Position numbers and translations under genes: made by a program. A stretch of DNA of 64,000 nt from Rhodobacteraceae bacterium EL129 (GTDB lineage Bacteria; Pseudomonadota; Alphaproteobacteria; Rhodobacterales; Rhodobacteraceae): NCBI GenBank assembly GCA_900313005.1, contig ONZJ01000002.1, forward strand, positions 665,001-729,000, in the 5' to 3' direction. Position 1 is the stretch's first letter. Each line of letters begins with the position of its first letter. Positions 52,492-60,233 of this stretch are shown piece after piece. The notes under the pieces are model-generated. The model saw only the letters and a program-made list of their open reading frames with translations, was not told the DNA's origin and did not search any database.

Positions 52492-53532
52492 ATGGCCCTA
52501 GCACCTGTCACTCCGCCCACACGCATTGTGTGTATTTTGCTGCCTCGGTTCAACATGATGAGCCTGGTAAGCCTGTTGGAGCCTGTGCGGATCGCGAACT
52601 ATCTGTCAGCGACCCCTCTGTACGACACCGAGTATTGTTCCGCAGATGGCGACAGGATCACCGCCAGCAACGGCATGTCCGTGGCCTGTGCTCCATTGCC
52701 GGACAAACTGAGCCAGGATGATCTGGTGCTGGTGATCGCCAGCTGGGGGGCAGAGCATTACACGGGACGCGCCCTGCCTGCCTGGCTGAGACGACAGGAA
52801 CGTCTGGGGATACGCTTGTGTGCTGTGGAAATGGCGCCCTACATCTTTGCCCGTGCCGGTCTGTTGGCCGGGCGGCAGGCGACGGCCCATTGGGCCTATC
52901 TGCCCGGATTTCAGGAGTTATTTCCGGACGTTCTGGGGGTGGAGCAGCTTTTTACGATTGATCGCCGTATCATGACCTGCGCGGGCAGTACCGGGGCGCT
53001 GGATTTCATGCAGCATGTAATTCGCACGCAGCATGGTGATGCCATGATGGGTGAAATATCTGACAATCTACTGCACCCGCCGCGCTCTGACATCAGCCCG
53101 CAACGCCAGACCATGGGGCGTGGGTTGGAAGGGTTGCCACCGGTGGTCAGCGCTGCCATCGGGATGATGGATGCCCATCTGAGCGAGCCTTTGAGCGTGC
53201 CGGATGTGGCCACGCGCGTTGGCCTGTCTCAACGACAGCTGGAACGGCAGTTCAAGCGCGCGATGGGCTGCTCGGTGGTGCAGTTCGGTTTGGTCCTGCG
53301 GTTGCAACATGCGCGGGTCTTGTTGATCTCAACCGATCTAGGCGTCCGCGAAATTGCCGCGGCCTCAGGGTTTAATTCGCTGTCGCATTTTGCCTATGCG
53401 TTTCGAAATTGCTTTGGGCGCAGACCTAGTGAGTATCGCCAGGCCTGGCCCGAGAGCAAAGACGCGCCCAGCTGGCCGGGCACCTTGTCGAATTACATCG
53501 AAACATTGCGACAGGCCTCCGCAAAAGGATGA
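52492..53532 (+). CDS. GlxA-family AraC-type transcriptional regulator (CdhR/GbdR-like)
   Basis: A 346-residue regulator with an N-terminal DJ-1/PfpI-like class I amidotransferase domain (about 10-190; RIVCILLPRFNMMSLVSLLE, CAGSTGALDFMQHVI) and a C-terminal AraC double helix-turn-helix domain (about 220-325; LSVPDVATRVGLSQRQLERQ, GVREIAAASGFNSLSHFAYA). This build is that of CdhR, GbdR and related activators that respond to carnitine, betaine or choline products in Pseudomonas. It diverges from BKACE and converges with the dehydrogenase gene, and its probable sites control both catabolic units. Confidence 0.92.
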   Translation: MALAPVTPPTRIVCILLPRFNMMSLVSLLEPVRIANYLSATPLYDTEYCSADGDRITASNGMSVACAPLPDKLSQDDLVLVIASWGAEHYTGRALPAWLRRQERLGIRLCAVEMAPYIFARAGLLAGRQATAHWAYLPGFQELFPDVLGVEQLFTIDRRIMTCAGSTGALDFMQHVIRTQHGDAMMGEISDNLLHPPRSDISPQRQTMGRGLEGLPPVVSAAIGMMDAHLSEPLSVPDVATRVGLSQRQLERQFKRAMGCSVVQFGLVLRLQHARVLLISTDLGVREIAAASGFNSLSHFAYAFRNCFGRRPSEYRQAWPESKDAPSWPGTLSNYIETLRQASAKG

Positions 53533-53556
53533 CATCACCTGCCGATGCAGGATCGG

Positions 53557-54501
53557 TCAGGCGCTATCCCGCAATGCGTTCAGGATCGCCACGATTTTGC
53601 GGTCCCGGTCCACGGCCATATCGGTAAAATGTCGATCGCCTGCAATTTCATTACAGCCATTCACCATGCGGTCGCGCAGCTCTTGCGTGAGCTCAGGCGC
53701 TTCGAGCCGCGTCCAGGGCCACTTCAGAGCCGGGCCAAACTGATCCAGGTTGGTGGCCATGCCCCCAGCACCACAGGCCACATGAAAGGCCATACACTGC
53801 CCTTGTACGGCCATGCGCGGGGCAGGGCCGTTGATCAGGGCATTGTCGATGTCTTCAGGTGTGGCCTCGCCATTGGCGACCATGTGCAGGGCTTCGCGCC
53901 ACAGGGCTTCTTGCAAGCGGGTGGCGACAAATCCGGGGATTTCCTTTTTCATCACCAACGGCGCTTTGCCTGCATGGGCATAAAAGTCATTGGCCCACTG
54001 TACGGCTGCCGGATCGGTCTTTTTGCCGCCGATGATCTCGACCAGGGGCAGCAGGTAGGGCGGATTAAAGGGATGGCCGATCACCGTGCGCTCGGGCGTG
54101 GCGCAGGTGGCTTGAATATCGGTCATTGTCATGCCCGAGGTGGAGGACGCGATGACCACATCCGCAGGCACGATCCGACCAAGCGTTTCATAGAGCCCTT
54201 GCTTGATGTCCAACCGTTCCGGCGCGCTCTCTTGAATGAAACCAGCGTCCTCCACGGCCTTTTCAATGTCATCTGTGATCGTGAGACGGTCCAGTGAGGC
54301 GCCTTCGGCTAACCCCAGAGCTGTCAGGCTGATCCAGCCGGTGTTGACGATATCCATCAGCGCGTCGCGTTCAGCCATATCGTGGATATAGGCGGTTACA
54401 TCATAGCCACGCGCCAGGAAATGCGCAGTCCAACCGCCACCGATGGGGCCCGCGCCCAAAGACGCGACACGTGTGATTGAGGAGGGATCAGGATACATCA
54501 T
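53557..54501 (-). CDS. Carnitine 3-dehydrogenase-like NAD-binding dehydrogenase
   Basis: A 314-residue 3-hydroxyacyl-CoA dehydrogenase fold enzyme. The Rossmann motif is ASLGAGPIGGGWTAHFLARG near residue 15. FIQESAPERLDIKQGLYETL, VIASSTSGMTMTDIQ and GHPFNPPYLLPLVEIIGGKK are shared with L-carnitine dehydrogenases, and the later QFGPALKWPWTRL nearly repeats a segment I recall from Pseudomonas carnitine dehydrogenase. It would oxidise L-carnitine to 3-dehydrocarnitine with NAD. It is the last gene of the ALDH-LLM-CaiD unit and overlaps the CaiD stop (ATGATGA). Confidence 0.85.
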   Translation of the reverse strand: MMYPDPSSITRVASLGAGPIGGGWTAHFLARGYDVTAYIHDMAERDALMDIVNTGWISLTALGLAEGASLDRLTITDDIEKAVEDAGFIQESAPERLDIKQGLYETLGRIVPADVVIASSTSGMTMTDIQATCATPERTVIGHPFNPPYLLPLVEIIGGKKTDPAAVQWANDFYAHAGKAPLVMKKEIPGFVATRLQEALWREALHMVANGEATPEDIDNALINGPAPRMAVQGQCMAFHVACGAGGMATNLDQFGPALKWPWTRLEAPELTQELRDRMVNGCNEIAGDRHFTDMAVDRDRKIVAILNALRDSA

Positions 54502-55301
54502 TCACCTTTGAAGTTGGGTTCGCGTTTTTCCATGAAGGCCGCTACGCCTTCGGCCGCATCGCTGGATTTCAGCATCTTGCGATAGATGGGCATCGGGTCG
54601 GTGCGCATCTTATGGAAGGCCTGCTCCAGTGGTTGGCATTCAATCTCGCGCTGCACTTCCTTGACCGATTGCATTGCCAGCGGCGCAGACCAGGCGATAG
54701 AGGCCGCCCATTCACGCGCGGCGTCCATTAACTGCTCTTTCGGGACGACCTTGTTGACCAGCCCGTAATGGGCTGCCTCTTCGGCCTTCATCCGGCGGCC
54801 CAGCAGGAACATCTCCATGGCAATGTTGTGCGGAATGCGGCGGGGCAGACGTTGCAAGGCGCCCGCATCGGGCACGATGCCCAGGGGCATTTCCGGCAAG
54901 CCAAACTCCACATGGTCGGCGGCGATCAGCAGGTCACAGCCCATGGCCATCTCAAACCCGCCGCCAATCGCCAGCCCGTTGATGGCCGCAATCACTGGCT
55001 TGTTTAGCGCCCAGTTTTCGGTCAGCCCCGTAAAACCACCAAAGCCGTATTCATCGGCCTCCCACCAATTGTCCAACTGCATATCGCCATCGTTTAGCGC
55101 CTTCAGATCCCAGCCTGCGCTAAAGATCTTTTCACCGCCGCCAGTCAGAATGGCGCAGCGCAGATCCTTGTCTTCGTGCAACTCCTGAAAGGCGGCTGCC
55201 AGCGCCTGAGACGTTGGCACATCAATCGCGTTGACCTTGGGGCGGTCCAGCGTCACTTCCAGCACGTGACCTTTACGTACGACCTTCACTCCATCAGACA
55301 T
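54498..55301 (-). CDS. Carnitinyl-CoA dehydratase-like enoyl-CoA hydratase (CaiD-like)
   Basis: A 267-residue crotonase-family enzyme from the ATG at 55301 (MSDGVKVVRKGHV, preceded by AAAGGA). Similarity to E. coli CaiD is visible throughout: LEVTLDRPKVNAID, GEKIFSAGWDLKA, FGGFTGLTENWALNKPVIAA, NGLAIGGGFEMA, EMPLGIVPDAG and the end DAAEGVAAFMEKREPNFKG. CaiD hydrates crotonobetainyl-CoA to L-carnitinyl-CoA. The GIVPDAG region holds the catalytic Glu-bearing segment (GLPEMPLG). Placed between the LLM flavoprotein and carnitine dehydrogenase genes, it links CoA-bound and free carnitine chemistry in this locus. Confidence 0.88.
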   Translation of the reverse strand: MSDGVKVVRKGHVLEVTLDRPKVNAIDVPTSQALAAAFQELHEDKDLRCAILTGGGEKIFSAGWDLKALNDGDMQLDNWWEADEYGFGGFTGLTENWALNKPVIAAINGLAIGGGFEMAMGCDLLIAADHVEFGLPEMPLGIVPDAGALQRLPRRIPHNIAMEMFLLGRRMKAEEAAHYGLVNKVVPKEQLMDAAREWAASIAWSAPLAMQSVKEVQREIECQPLEQAFHKMRTDPMPIYRKMLKSSDAAEGVAAFMEKREPNFKGE

Positions 55302-55315
55302 GATATTGTTTTCCT

Positions 55316-56350
55316 TTATTGAAATGCAGGTATGACCTTGTCGCAAAAGAGCTCCATCGAGCGTTTTTGCGTGTCATGATCCAACCCCATTGAGGCGTAG
55401 TAGATGAACTCATCCACGCCCAATGCCTCGTATCGTTTTAGCTTTTCGATGACCTCTTCGGGTGAGCCAAAGAGCAGATTTTCCTCCAGCATCGCGGGGT
55501 CATATTGCTCGCGGCCTTCCAGCTGGTCGAGTGGGATTTGCTTGGGGAAGCCATCGGCCACATCGCCGGAGTTGCGGAACAGGTTTTCGAACTGCCCCAG
55601 GACCAGCCGGATCGCATCCAGCGCCTTCTGGCGGTCGCCTGCGGTCTCGTAAACTGCCGCATGGCGCATCATTGCAAAGGTTGGGCGGAAACCGTTGTCG
55701 GCCTTGGCAACGGCCTCATCCAGCTGTTGCTTGTATTTCTCGGCCTCATCAAAGCCGCGTGTCAAAGGCCAGCTCATTACATGGCATTTTTCGCGCAGGG
55801 CGTAGTCAAAGGTGATTGGCGAGCGCGCTGCGACCCAGACAGGCACCTGCGATTGCAACGGCTTAGGGCAAGAGGTTGATGTGGGGAACTGCCAGAATTC
55901 GCCGTCATGGGCATAATCGCCCTGCCACAAAGCCCGCACCGCAGGCAGCATTTCCTGCATGTATTGCCAGGCGTCTGATTGTTTCAGCCCGGGGCGCATC
56001 CGATCGAACTCTCGCTGGTAAGCCCCTGATCCGATGCCGAATTCCAGACGGCCATCGGATATCAAATCAAGGAAGGCCGCTTCACCTGCCAGATTGATCG
56101 GATGCCAATAGGCGGCGGTGGCCACAGCGGTGCCCAGACGGATCGTGCTGGTGTGTTCCGCCCACCATGTGAGGATCTGAAACGGGTTGGGTGCGATGGT
56201 CATTTCCAGCGCGTGGTGTTCAGCGGCCCAGACAGTGGAAAACCCGCCCTGTTCGGCCATGCGCACCATGTCCAGTGTGTGATCACGCACGGCCATCATA
56301 TCGGCGCTGGCGTCCATGCGCTCAAGGTTTACAGCAAGTTGAAACTTCAT
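55316..56350 (-). CDS. LLM class (luciferase-like) flavin-dependent oxidoreductase
   Basis: A 344-residue luciferase-fold protein that should use FMNH2 or F420-like flavin. The N-terminal strand FQLAVNLERMDASADM, GGFSTVWAAEHHALEMTIAP and IRLGTAVATAAYWHPINLAG are typical, as is GRLEFGIGSGAYQREFDRM. The C-terminal part has LLFGSPEEVIEKLKRYEALG, which is seen in many monooxygenases of this class. It lies 12 bases after ALDH and 14 before CaiD, so it is surely co-transcribed. No flavin reductase gene is adjacent. It may hydroxylate a trimethylammonium substrate or generate the aldehyde for ALDH; the reaction is unknown. Confidence 0.86.
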   Translation of the reverse strand: MKFQLAVNLERMDASADMMAVRDHTLDMVRMAEQGGFSTVWAAEHHALEMTIAPNPFQILTWWAEHTSTIRLGTAVATAAYWHPINLAGEAAFLDLISDGRLEFGIGSGAYQREFDRMRPGLKQSDAWQYMQEMLPAVRALWQGDYAHDGEFWQFPTSTSCPKPLQSQVPVWVAARSPITFDYALREKCHVMSWPLTRGFDEAEKYKQQLDEAVAKADNGFRPTFAMMRHAAVYETAGDRQKALDAIRLVLGQFENLFRNSGDVADGFPKQIPLDQLEGREQYDPAMLEENLLFGSPEEVIEKLKRYEALGVDEFIYYASMGLDHDTQKRSMELFCDKVIPAFQ

Positions 56351-56362
56351 AGCAGAGTCTCC

Positions 56363-57844
56363 TCAGCGCATCACAAAGGGATTGGCCATCGGCTCATCGG
56401 ATGTGTTCATCCACACGGTCTTGGGGCGGGTGTAATCGTACATGGCTTGGAAGCCGGATTCGCGGCCATAGCCCGAGCCTTTGATGCCGCCGAATTCCGC
56501 TATTGGGGACACCACGCGGTAGGTGTTCACCCAGACGATCCCGGCGCGCACGGCATCGGCCATGCGCAGGCTGCGCGCAGAGTTTTGGGTGAAGATACCA
56601 GCGGCCAAACCATGCTCGGTATCGTTAGCAAGTTCAATGACTTCGTCCTCGGTCTTAAACGTCTGCACGCAAAGCACAGGGCCGAATAACTCAGTATCCA
56701 CGATGCGCAAGTCCTGGCGTGGGCAACGGATAATGGTCGGCTCAAAGAACAGCCCCTCCATCCCATCAGGGCGTTTGCCGCCGGACAGGATTTCCGCGCC
56801 TTCACTGACGGCATGGGCAATCTCGGCCTCGATGTTGTCGCGCTGACCTACGGTACACAGAGGGCCCATTTGTGTCTCATCCAACAACGGATCACCGATG
56901 GCAATCTCGCGGGCCTGGCTGATCATCTTCTCCAGAAACTCATCCGCAATGTCTTCGTGCAAGTAAAGCCGGGAGCCGGCCACACAGGATTGCCCGGTCG
57001 CGCCAAAGATACCTGCAATCGACGCGTTCACCGCGCTTTCGATATTGGCGTCGTCAAAGACGATGAAGGGGGATTTGCCGCCCAGCTCCAGCGAGACTTC
57101 GGCAAAGTTGTTCTTGGAGTTCTCTAGCACATGACGCGCCGCACCGGGGCCCCCAGTAAAGGAAATGCGTGACACCAGTTTGTGACCGGTCAGAGCGCGA
57201 CCGCACGGCTCACCATGGCCCGAAACGATGTTGACCACGCCGGGGGGGAAGCCTGCGGCTTCGATCAGTTTGCCAAACTCCAGCATGGCAGCAGAGGCAT
57301 GTTCCGAGGCTTTGAGAACCACGGTGTTGCCCGCAGCGAGAGCTGGGCCGATTTTAACAGCGACCAGGAAGAGCTGCGAATTCCATGGGACGACTGCTGC
57401 GACCACGCCCAAGGGCTCGCGCTTGGTAAAGGCGAACATATCTGGTTTGTCGATGGGCAGGGTTTCGCCCGCGATCTTGTCAGCGCAGCCTGCGTAGAAC
57501 TGAAAAAATTCGGCGATGTATTTGGCCTGCCACTTGGTTTCCTTCAACATCTTGCCGGTGTCGATGGTTTCGGTCCGGCCCAGATCTTCAGACTTTTCAG
57601 CCAGAAGTTCCGCCAGTTTGCGCAGATACCCTCCGCGCTGTGTCGGGGTCAGTTTGGACCATGGGCCTTTGAGGAACGCATCATGTGCCGAGCGTACGGC
57701 ACGGTCGATATCGGCCTCAGTCGCTTCGGGGACGCGGCACCAGATTTCCCCGGTGGCTGGGTTTTCGCTGTCGAACGTGCCTCCGTCCGAGGCGTCAACC
57801 CATGCGCCGTCGATGAACATTTGGTAGGTTTTAATCTCGGCCAT
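56363..57844 (-). CDS. NAD(P)-dependent aldehyde dehydrogenase, possible trimethylaminobutyraldehyde or betaine aldehyde type
   Basis: A 493-residue aldehyde dehydrogenase. The catalytic Glu is in VSLELGGKSPFIVFDDANIE and the Cys in GIFGATGQSCVAGSRLYLHE. VVPWNSQLFLVAVKIGPALA is the cofactor region, and the C-terminus has ISPIAEFGG-like VSPIAEFGGIKGSGYGRESG. In a carnitine locus the reasonable substrates are gamma-trimethylaminobutyraldehyde (giving gamma-butyrobetaine) or betaine aldehyde. It is the first gene of the minus-strand unit and diverges from the alpha/beta hydrolase gene across operator-like repeats. Confidence 0.9.
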   Translation of the reverse strand: MAEIKTYQMFIDGAWVDASDGGTFDSENPATGEIWCRVPEATEADIDRAVRSAHDAFLKGPWSKLTPTQRGGYLRKLAELLAEKSEDLGRTETIDTGKMLKETKWQAKYIAEFFQFYAGCADKIAGETLPIDKPDMFAFTKREPLGVVAAVVPWNSQLFLVAVKIGPALAAGNTVVLKASEHASAAMLEFGKLIEAAGFPPGVVNIVSGHGEPCGRALTGHKLVSRISFTGGPGAARHVLENSKNNFAEVSLELGGKSPFIVFDDANIESAVNASIAGIFGATGQSCVAGSRLYLHEDIADEFLEKMISQAREIAIGDPLLDETQMGPLCTVGQRDNIEAEIAHAVSEGAEILSGGKRPDGMEGLFFEPTIIRCPRQDLRIVDTELFGPVLCVQTFKTEDEVIELANDTEHGLAAGIFTQNSARSLRMADAVRAGIVWVNTYRVVSPIAEFGGIKGSGYGRESGFQAMYDYTRPKTVWMNTSDEPMANPFVMR

Positions 57845-57904
57845 GGCTGGTGCCCCCCTCGTGGATTCGATTGCCTATTCTTGACCGATCTTACGCAGGG
57901 GTAT

Positions 57905-57940
57905 GCGAATAATCGACAGTTTGTGGCGAAAAATGCCACA
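57905..57940. promoter_or_regulatory. Second copy of the GlxA-type operator motif between ALDH and hydrolase genes
   Basis: GCGAATAATCGACA (57905-57918) is the exact complement of TGTCGATTATTCGC at 52409-52422. A related half-site TGGCGAAAAATG starts 21 bases after the first (57903 to 57924), two helical turns, as AraC-type regulators prefer. The second half is also part of TGTGGC-N7-GCCACA (57922-57940), whose minus strand has ATGTGGCAT, again shared with the first region. Confidence 0.7.
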
Positions 57941-57997
57941 TGCGGGCTGGCGGAGCGGGCGTAATCTGAACGCAAAGTGCATTTGAAGGATAGGGCC

Positions 57998-58774
57998 ATG
58001 GCAGTGACACACATAGAGCGGCATGGGGTGCGCGGCGCGCCTGAGGTGGTTCTGATCCACGGGCTGGGCCTGAACCGTGCAGTGTGGCAGTGGACAATCC
58101 CGGCCTTGACGGATCGCCATGACGTGATTGCCTATGATCTATATGGACATGGCGACAGTGATGACCCGCCCGAAGTGCCGTCTTTGACATTGTTCGCGCG
58201 CCAACTGGCCGAAGTAATGGATGATCAAGGGATTGAACGCGCCACGATCGTCGGGTTCTCGTTGGGCGGGATGATCTGTCGTCGATTTGCACAGGATTAT
58301 CCTGAACGGGCGCAGGCTTTGGCGATTTTGAATTCTCCTCATGCGCGCACCCCGGAGGCTCAGGCGGCTATCCTCAAGCGGGTGGACCAAGCTGCGGAAG
58401 ATGGCCCCTCGGCCACGGTTGAGGCGGCTTTGGAGCGATGGTTCACGGACGCCTACCGACGCGAAAACCCCGAGATGATGGATCTGGTGCGATCTTGGGT
58501 AATGCAAAACAACAAGGTTGTGTATCCCACAATCTACCGCGTGCTGGCTGATGGCATTCACGAGATCACGGGCGTGCGCCTGAGCCTGCCTGCGTTGGTT
58601 CTGACGGGGGATGAGGATTACGGCAATGGCCCTGAGATGACCCAAGCCATTGCTGCTGAGATTGACGGCGGTGAGGCGTTGATCCTGAAAGGTCTCCGCC
58701 ATATGGCGTTGGCCGAGGACCCAGCCGCTGTGAACACACCTTTGCGGGCCTTTCTGGATCAGGTGACAGGGTAG
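57998..58774 (+). CDS. Alpha/beta-fold hydrolase
   Basis: A 258-residue alpha/beta hydrolase from the ATG at 57998 (MAVTHIERHGVRG, with GAAGGATAGGG upstream). The oxyanion region is VVLIHGLGLNRAVWQW, the nucleophile elbow is IVGFSLGGMICRRFA (Ser near residue 94), an acid is in LVLTGDEDYGNGPEM, and the catalytic His is in KGLRHMALAEDPAAV. It resembles 3-oxoadipate enol-lactonase-like enzymes. Under the shared operator with ALDH, it could act as a thioesterase on carnitinyl-CoA or betainyl-CoA, which this pathway needs and for which no hotdog thioesterase is present locally. Confidence 0.88.
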   Translation: MAVTHIERHGVRGAPEVVLIHGLGLNRAVWQWTIPALTDRHDVIAYDLYGHGDSDDPPEVPSLTLFARQLAEVMDDQGIERATIVGFSLGGMICRRFAQDYPERAQALAILNSPHARTPEAQAAILKRVDQAAEDGPSATVEAALERWFTDAYRRENPEMMDLVRSWVMQNNKVVYPTIYRVLADGIHEITGVRLSLPALVLTGDEDYGNGPEMTQAIAAEIDGGEALILKGLRHMALAEDPAAVNTPLRAFLDQVTG

Positions 58775-58778
58775 GGAA

Positions 58779-60170
58779 TCAGGCCAGTTTCACACCCTGT
58801 TTCACCAGATCATCGGTTGTGCGTTTGATCCCTTCACCGAGAATGTCGAACATCTGATGTATCTGCGCCTCTTCGATTACCAGAGGGGGCGAGAAGACGC
58901 ACATATTGATCAAGGGTCGCAACAACAGGCCCATCTTCTGGCAATGCGCGTCGATCATGCCGCCGACTTCGTGGTCCATTTCCAACTGGTTGCCTTCGGT
59001 CTTGGCCACGCATTCCACGCAGCCCATGAGCCCTTGACCACGGGCGTCGCCCACCAAGGGCAAGTCAGCCAGCGCAAAGAGGCGTTCTTCGAAGACTGGG
59101 GCGACATTACGGACGTGTTCCAGAATGCCATCCCGTTCAAAGATTTCGATATTGGCAAGCGCGGCTGCCGCGCTGACCGGGTGGCCGGAGTATGTGAATC
59201 CGTTTGAGAACACGGCACCCTGTGATGCGTCACCCGAGATATCGGCCACAAGCTGATCAGAAATCATACAGGCGCCCATCGGCACATAGCCCGAGGTCAG
59301 ACCCTTGGCGCAGGTGATGATATCGGGAACGATATCATAGACCCCTTCGGAGGCGAACCAGTGGCCAAGTCGGCCAAAGCCCGTGACCACTTCGTCTGAG
59401 ATATAGAGCACATCGTACTTGCGACACACCTCAAGGCAGCGCTTGTGATAGCCTTTGGGGGGCACGATCACCCCGCCTGAGGCGAGAATAGGCTCGGCGA
59501 TGAAGGCGGCGACTTTGTCGGGGCCAATTTCAAGGATGGCATTTTCGAGGTCTGCCACTTTTTCGGACAGGAACTCTTCGACGCTTTGGCCGTCTGCGCG
59601 TACATATGGGTTCACGTTGGGCAGGAAGTACGTCAGCTTTTCTGCTTGATCCAGCCAGCCTTTGTCCCGCTCTTTTCCGCTGAGAGACGCCGACAGATAG
59701 GTCGAGCCATGGTAGGCTTTTTGCCTTGAAATCACGACTTTTTTATCGGGTTTGCCCAAGATGTTGTTGCGGAACTGTACAAAACGGATCGCGCTGTCGA
59801 CGGCGGTTGATCCACCCGTGGTGAAAAACACTGTGTTCAGATCACCCGGTGTGCGCTTGGCAATTTCATGGGCCAGCTCTGCCGAGGCCGAGTTGGAGTT
59901 GGAGAAGGGCGAAACATAGGCCATCTCCATCGCCTGTTTGGCCATGGCATTGGCAATCTCATTGCGGCCATAGCCCACTTGCACGCACCACATGCCGGCC
60001 GGTCCGTCGATGAATTTCTCACCCGATTCAGAAGTGACATAGATGCCTTCCCCGCCTTCCACGAACGTCCTTTGATAGTCGGCCTGATCCTCCATCCCTT
60101 CCCAGGGGTGCATGAAGTTCTGAGTGTCCCAGTCGCGGATATCGTCGAAATTCGAATTAGTGAGGGTCAT
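58779..60170 (-). CDS. Class III (omega) aminotransferase, PLP-dependent
   Basis: A 463-residue class III aminotransferase of the type that uses pyruvate or 2-oxoglutarate as acceptor. The PLP phosphate site is FFTTGGSTAVDSAIRFVQFR, the Asp is in ISDEVVTGFGRLGHWFAS, and the lysine is in ITCAKGLTSGYVPMGA near residue 290. Taurine, beta-alanine, putrescine or GABA-like amines are typical donors. It is a single gene that diverges from the TetR gene across a perfect palindrome, so it is probably repressed by that protein. Its tail faces the hydrolase gene with a 4-base gap. The donor may be an omega-amine from the same osmolyte family, by inference only. Confidence 0.9.
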   Translation of the reverse strand: MTLTNSNFDDIRDWDTQNFMHPWEGMEDQADYQRTFVEGGEGIYVTSESGEKFIDGPAGMWCVQVGYGRNEIANAMAKQAMEMAYVSPFSNSNSASAELAHEIAKRTPGDLNTVFFTTGGSTAVDSAIRFVQFRNNILGKPDKKVVISRQKAYHGSTYLSASLSGKERDKGWLDQAEKLTYFLPNVNPYVRADGQSVEEFLSEKVADLENAILEIGPDKVAAFIAEPILASGGVIVPPKGYHKRCLEVCRKYDVLYISDEVVTGFGRLGHWFASEGVYDIVPDIITCAKGLTSGYVPMGACMISDQLVADISGDASQGAVFSNGFTYSGHPVSAAAALANIEIFERDGILEHVRNVAPVFEERLFALADLPLVGDARGQGLMGCVECVAKTEGNQLEMDHEVGGMIDAHCQKMGLLLRPLINMCVFSPPLVIEEAQIHQMFDILGEGIKRTTDDLVKQGVKLA

Positions 60171-60203
60171 GGCTTGATCTTTCCTGTGAATTCCTGCACA
60201 AAA

Positions 60204-60217
60204 TGAACGATCGTTCA
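60204..60217. promoter_or_regulatory. TetR-type operator TGAACGATCGTTCA
   Basis: A perfect 14-bp palindrome in the 63-base gap between the divergent aminotransferase (ATG at 60170) and TetR (ATG at 60234) genes. Both form and position fit a TetR-family operator that controls both genes. Confidence 0.82.
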
Positions 60218-60233
60218 GTGAAAGTCAACGACC

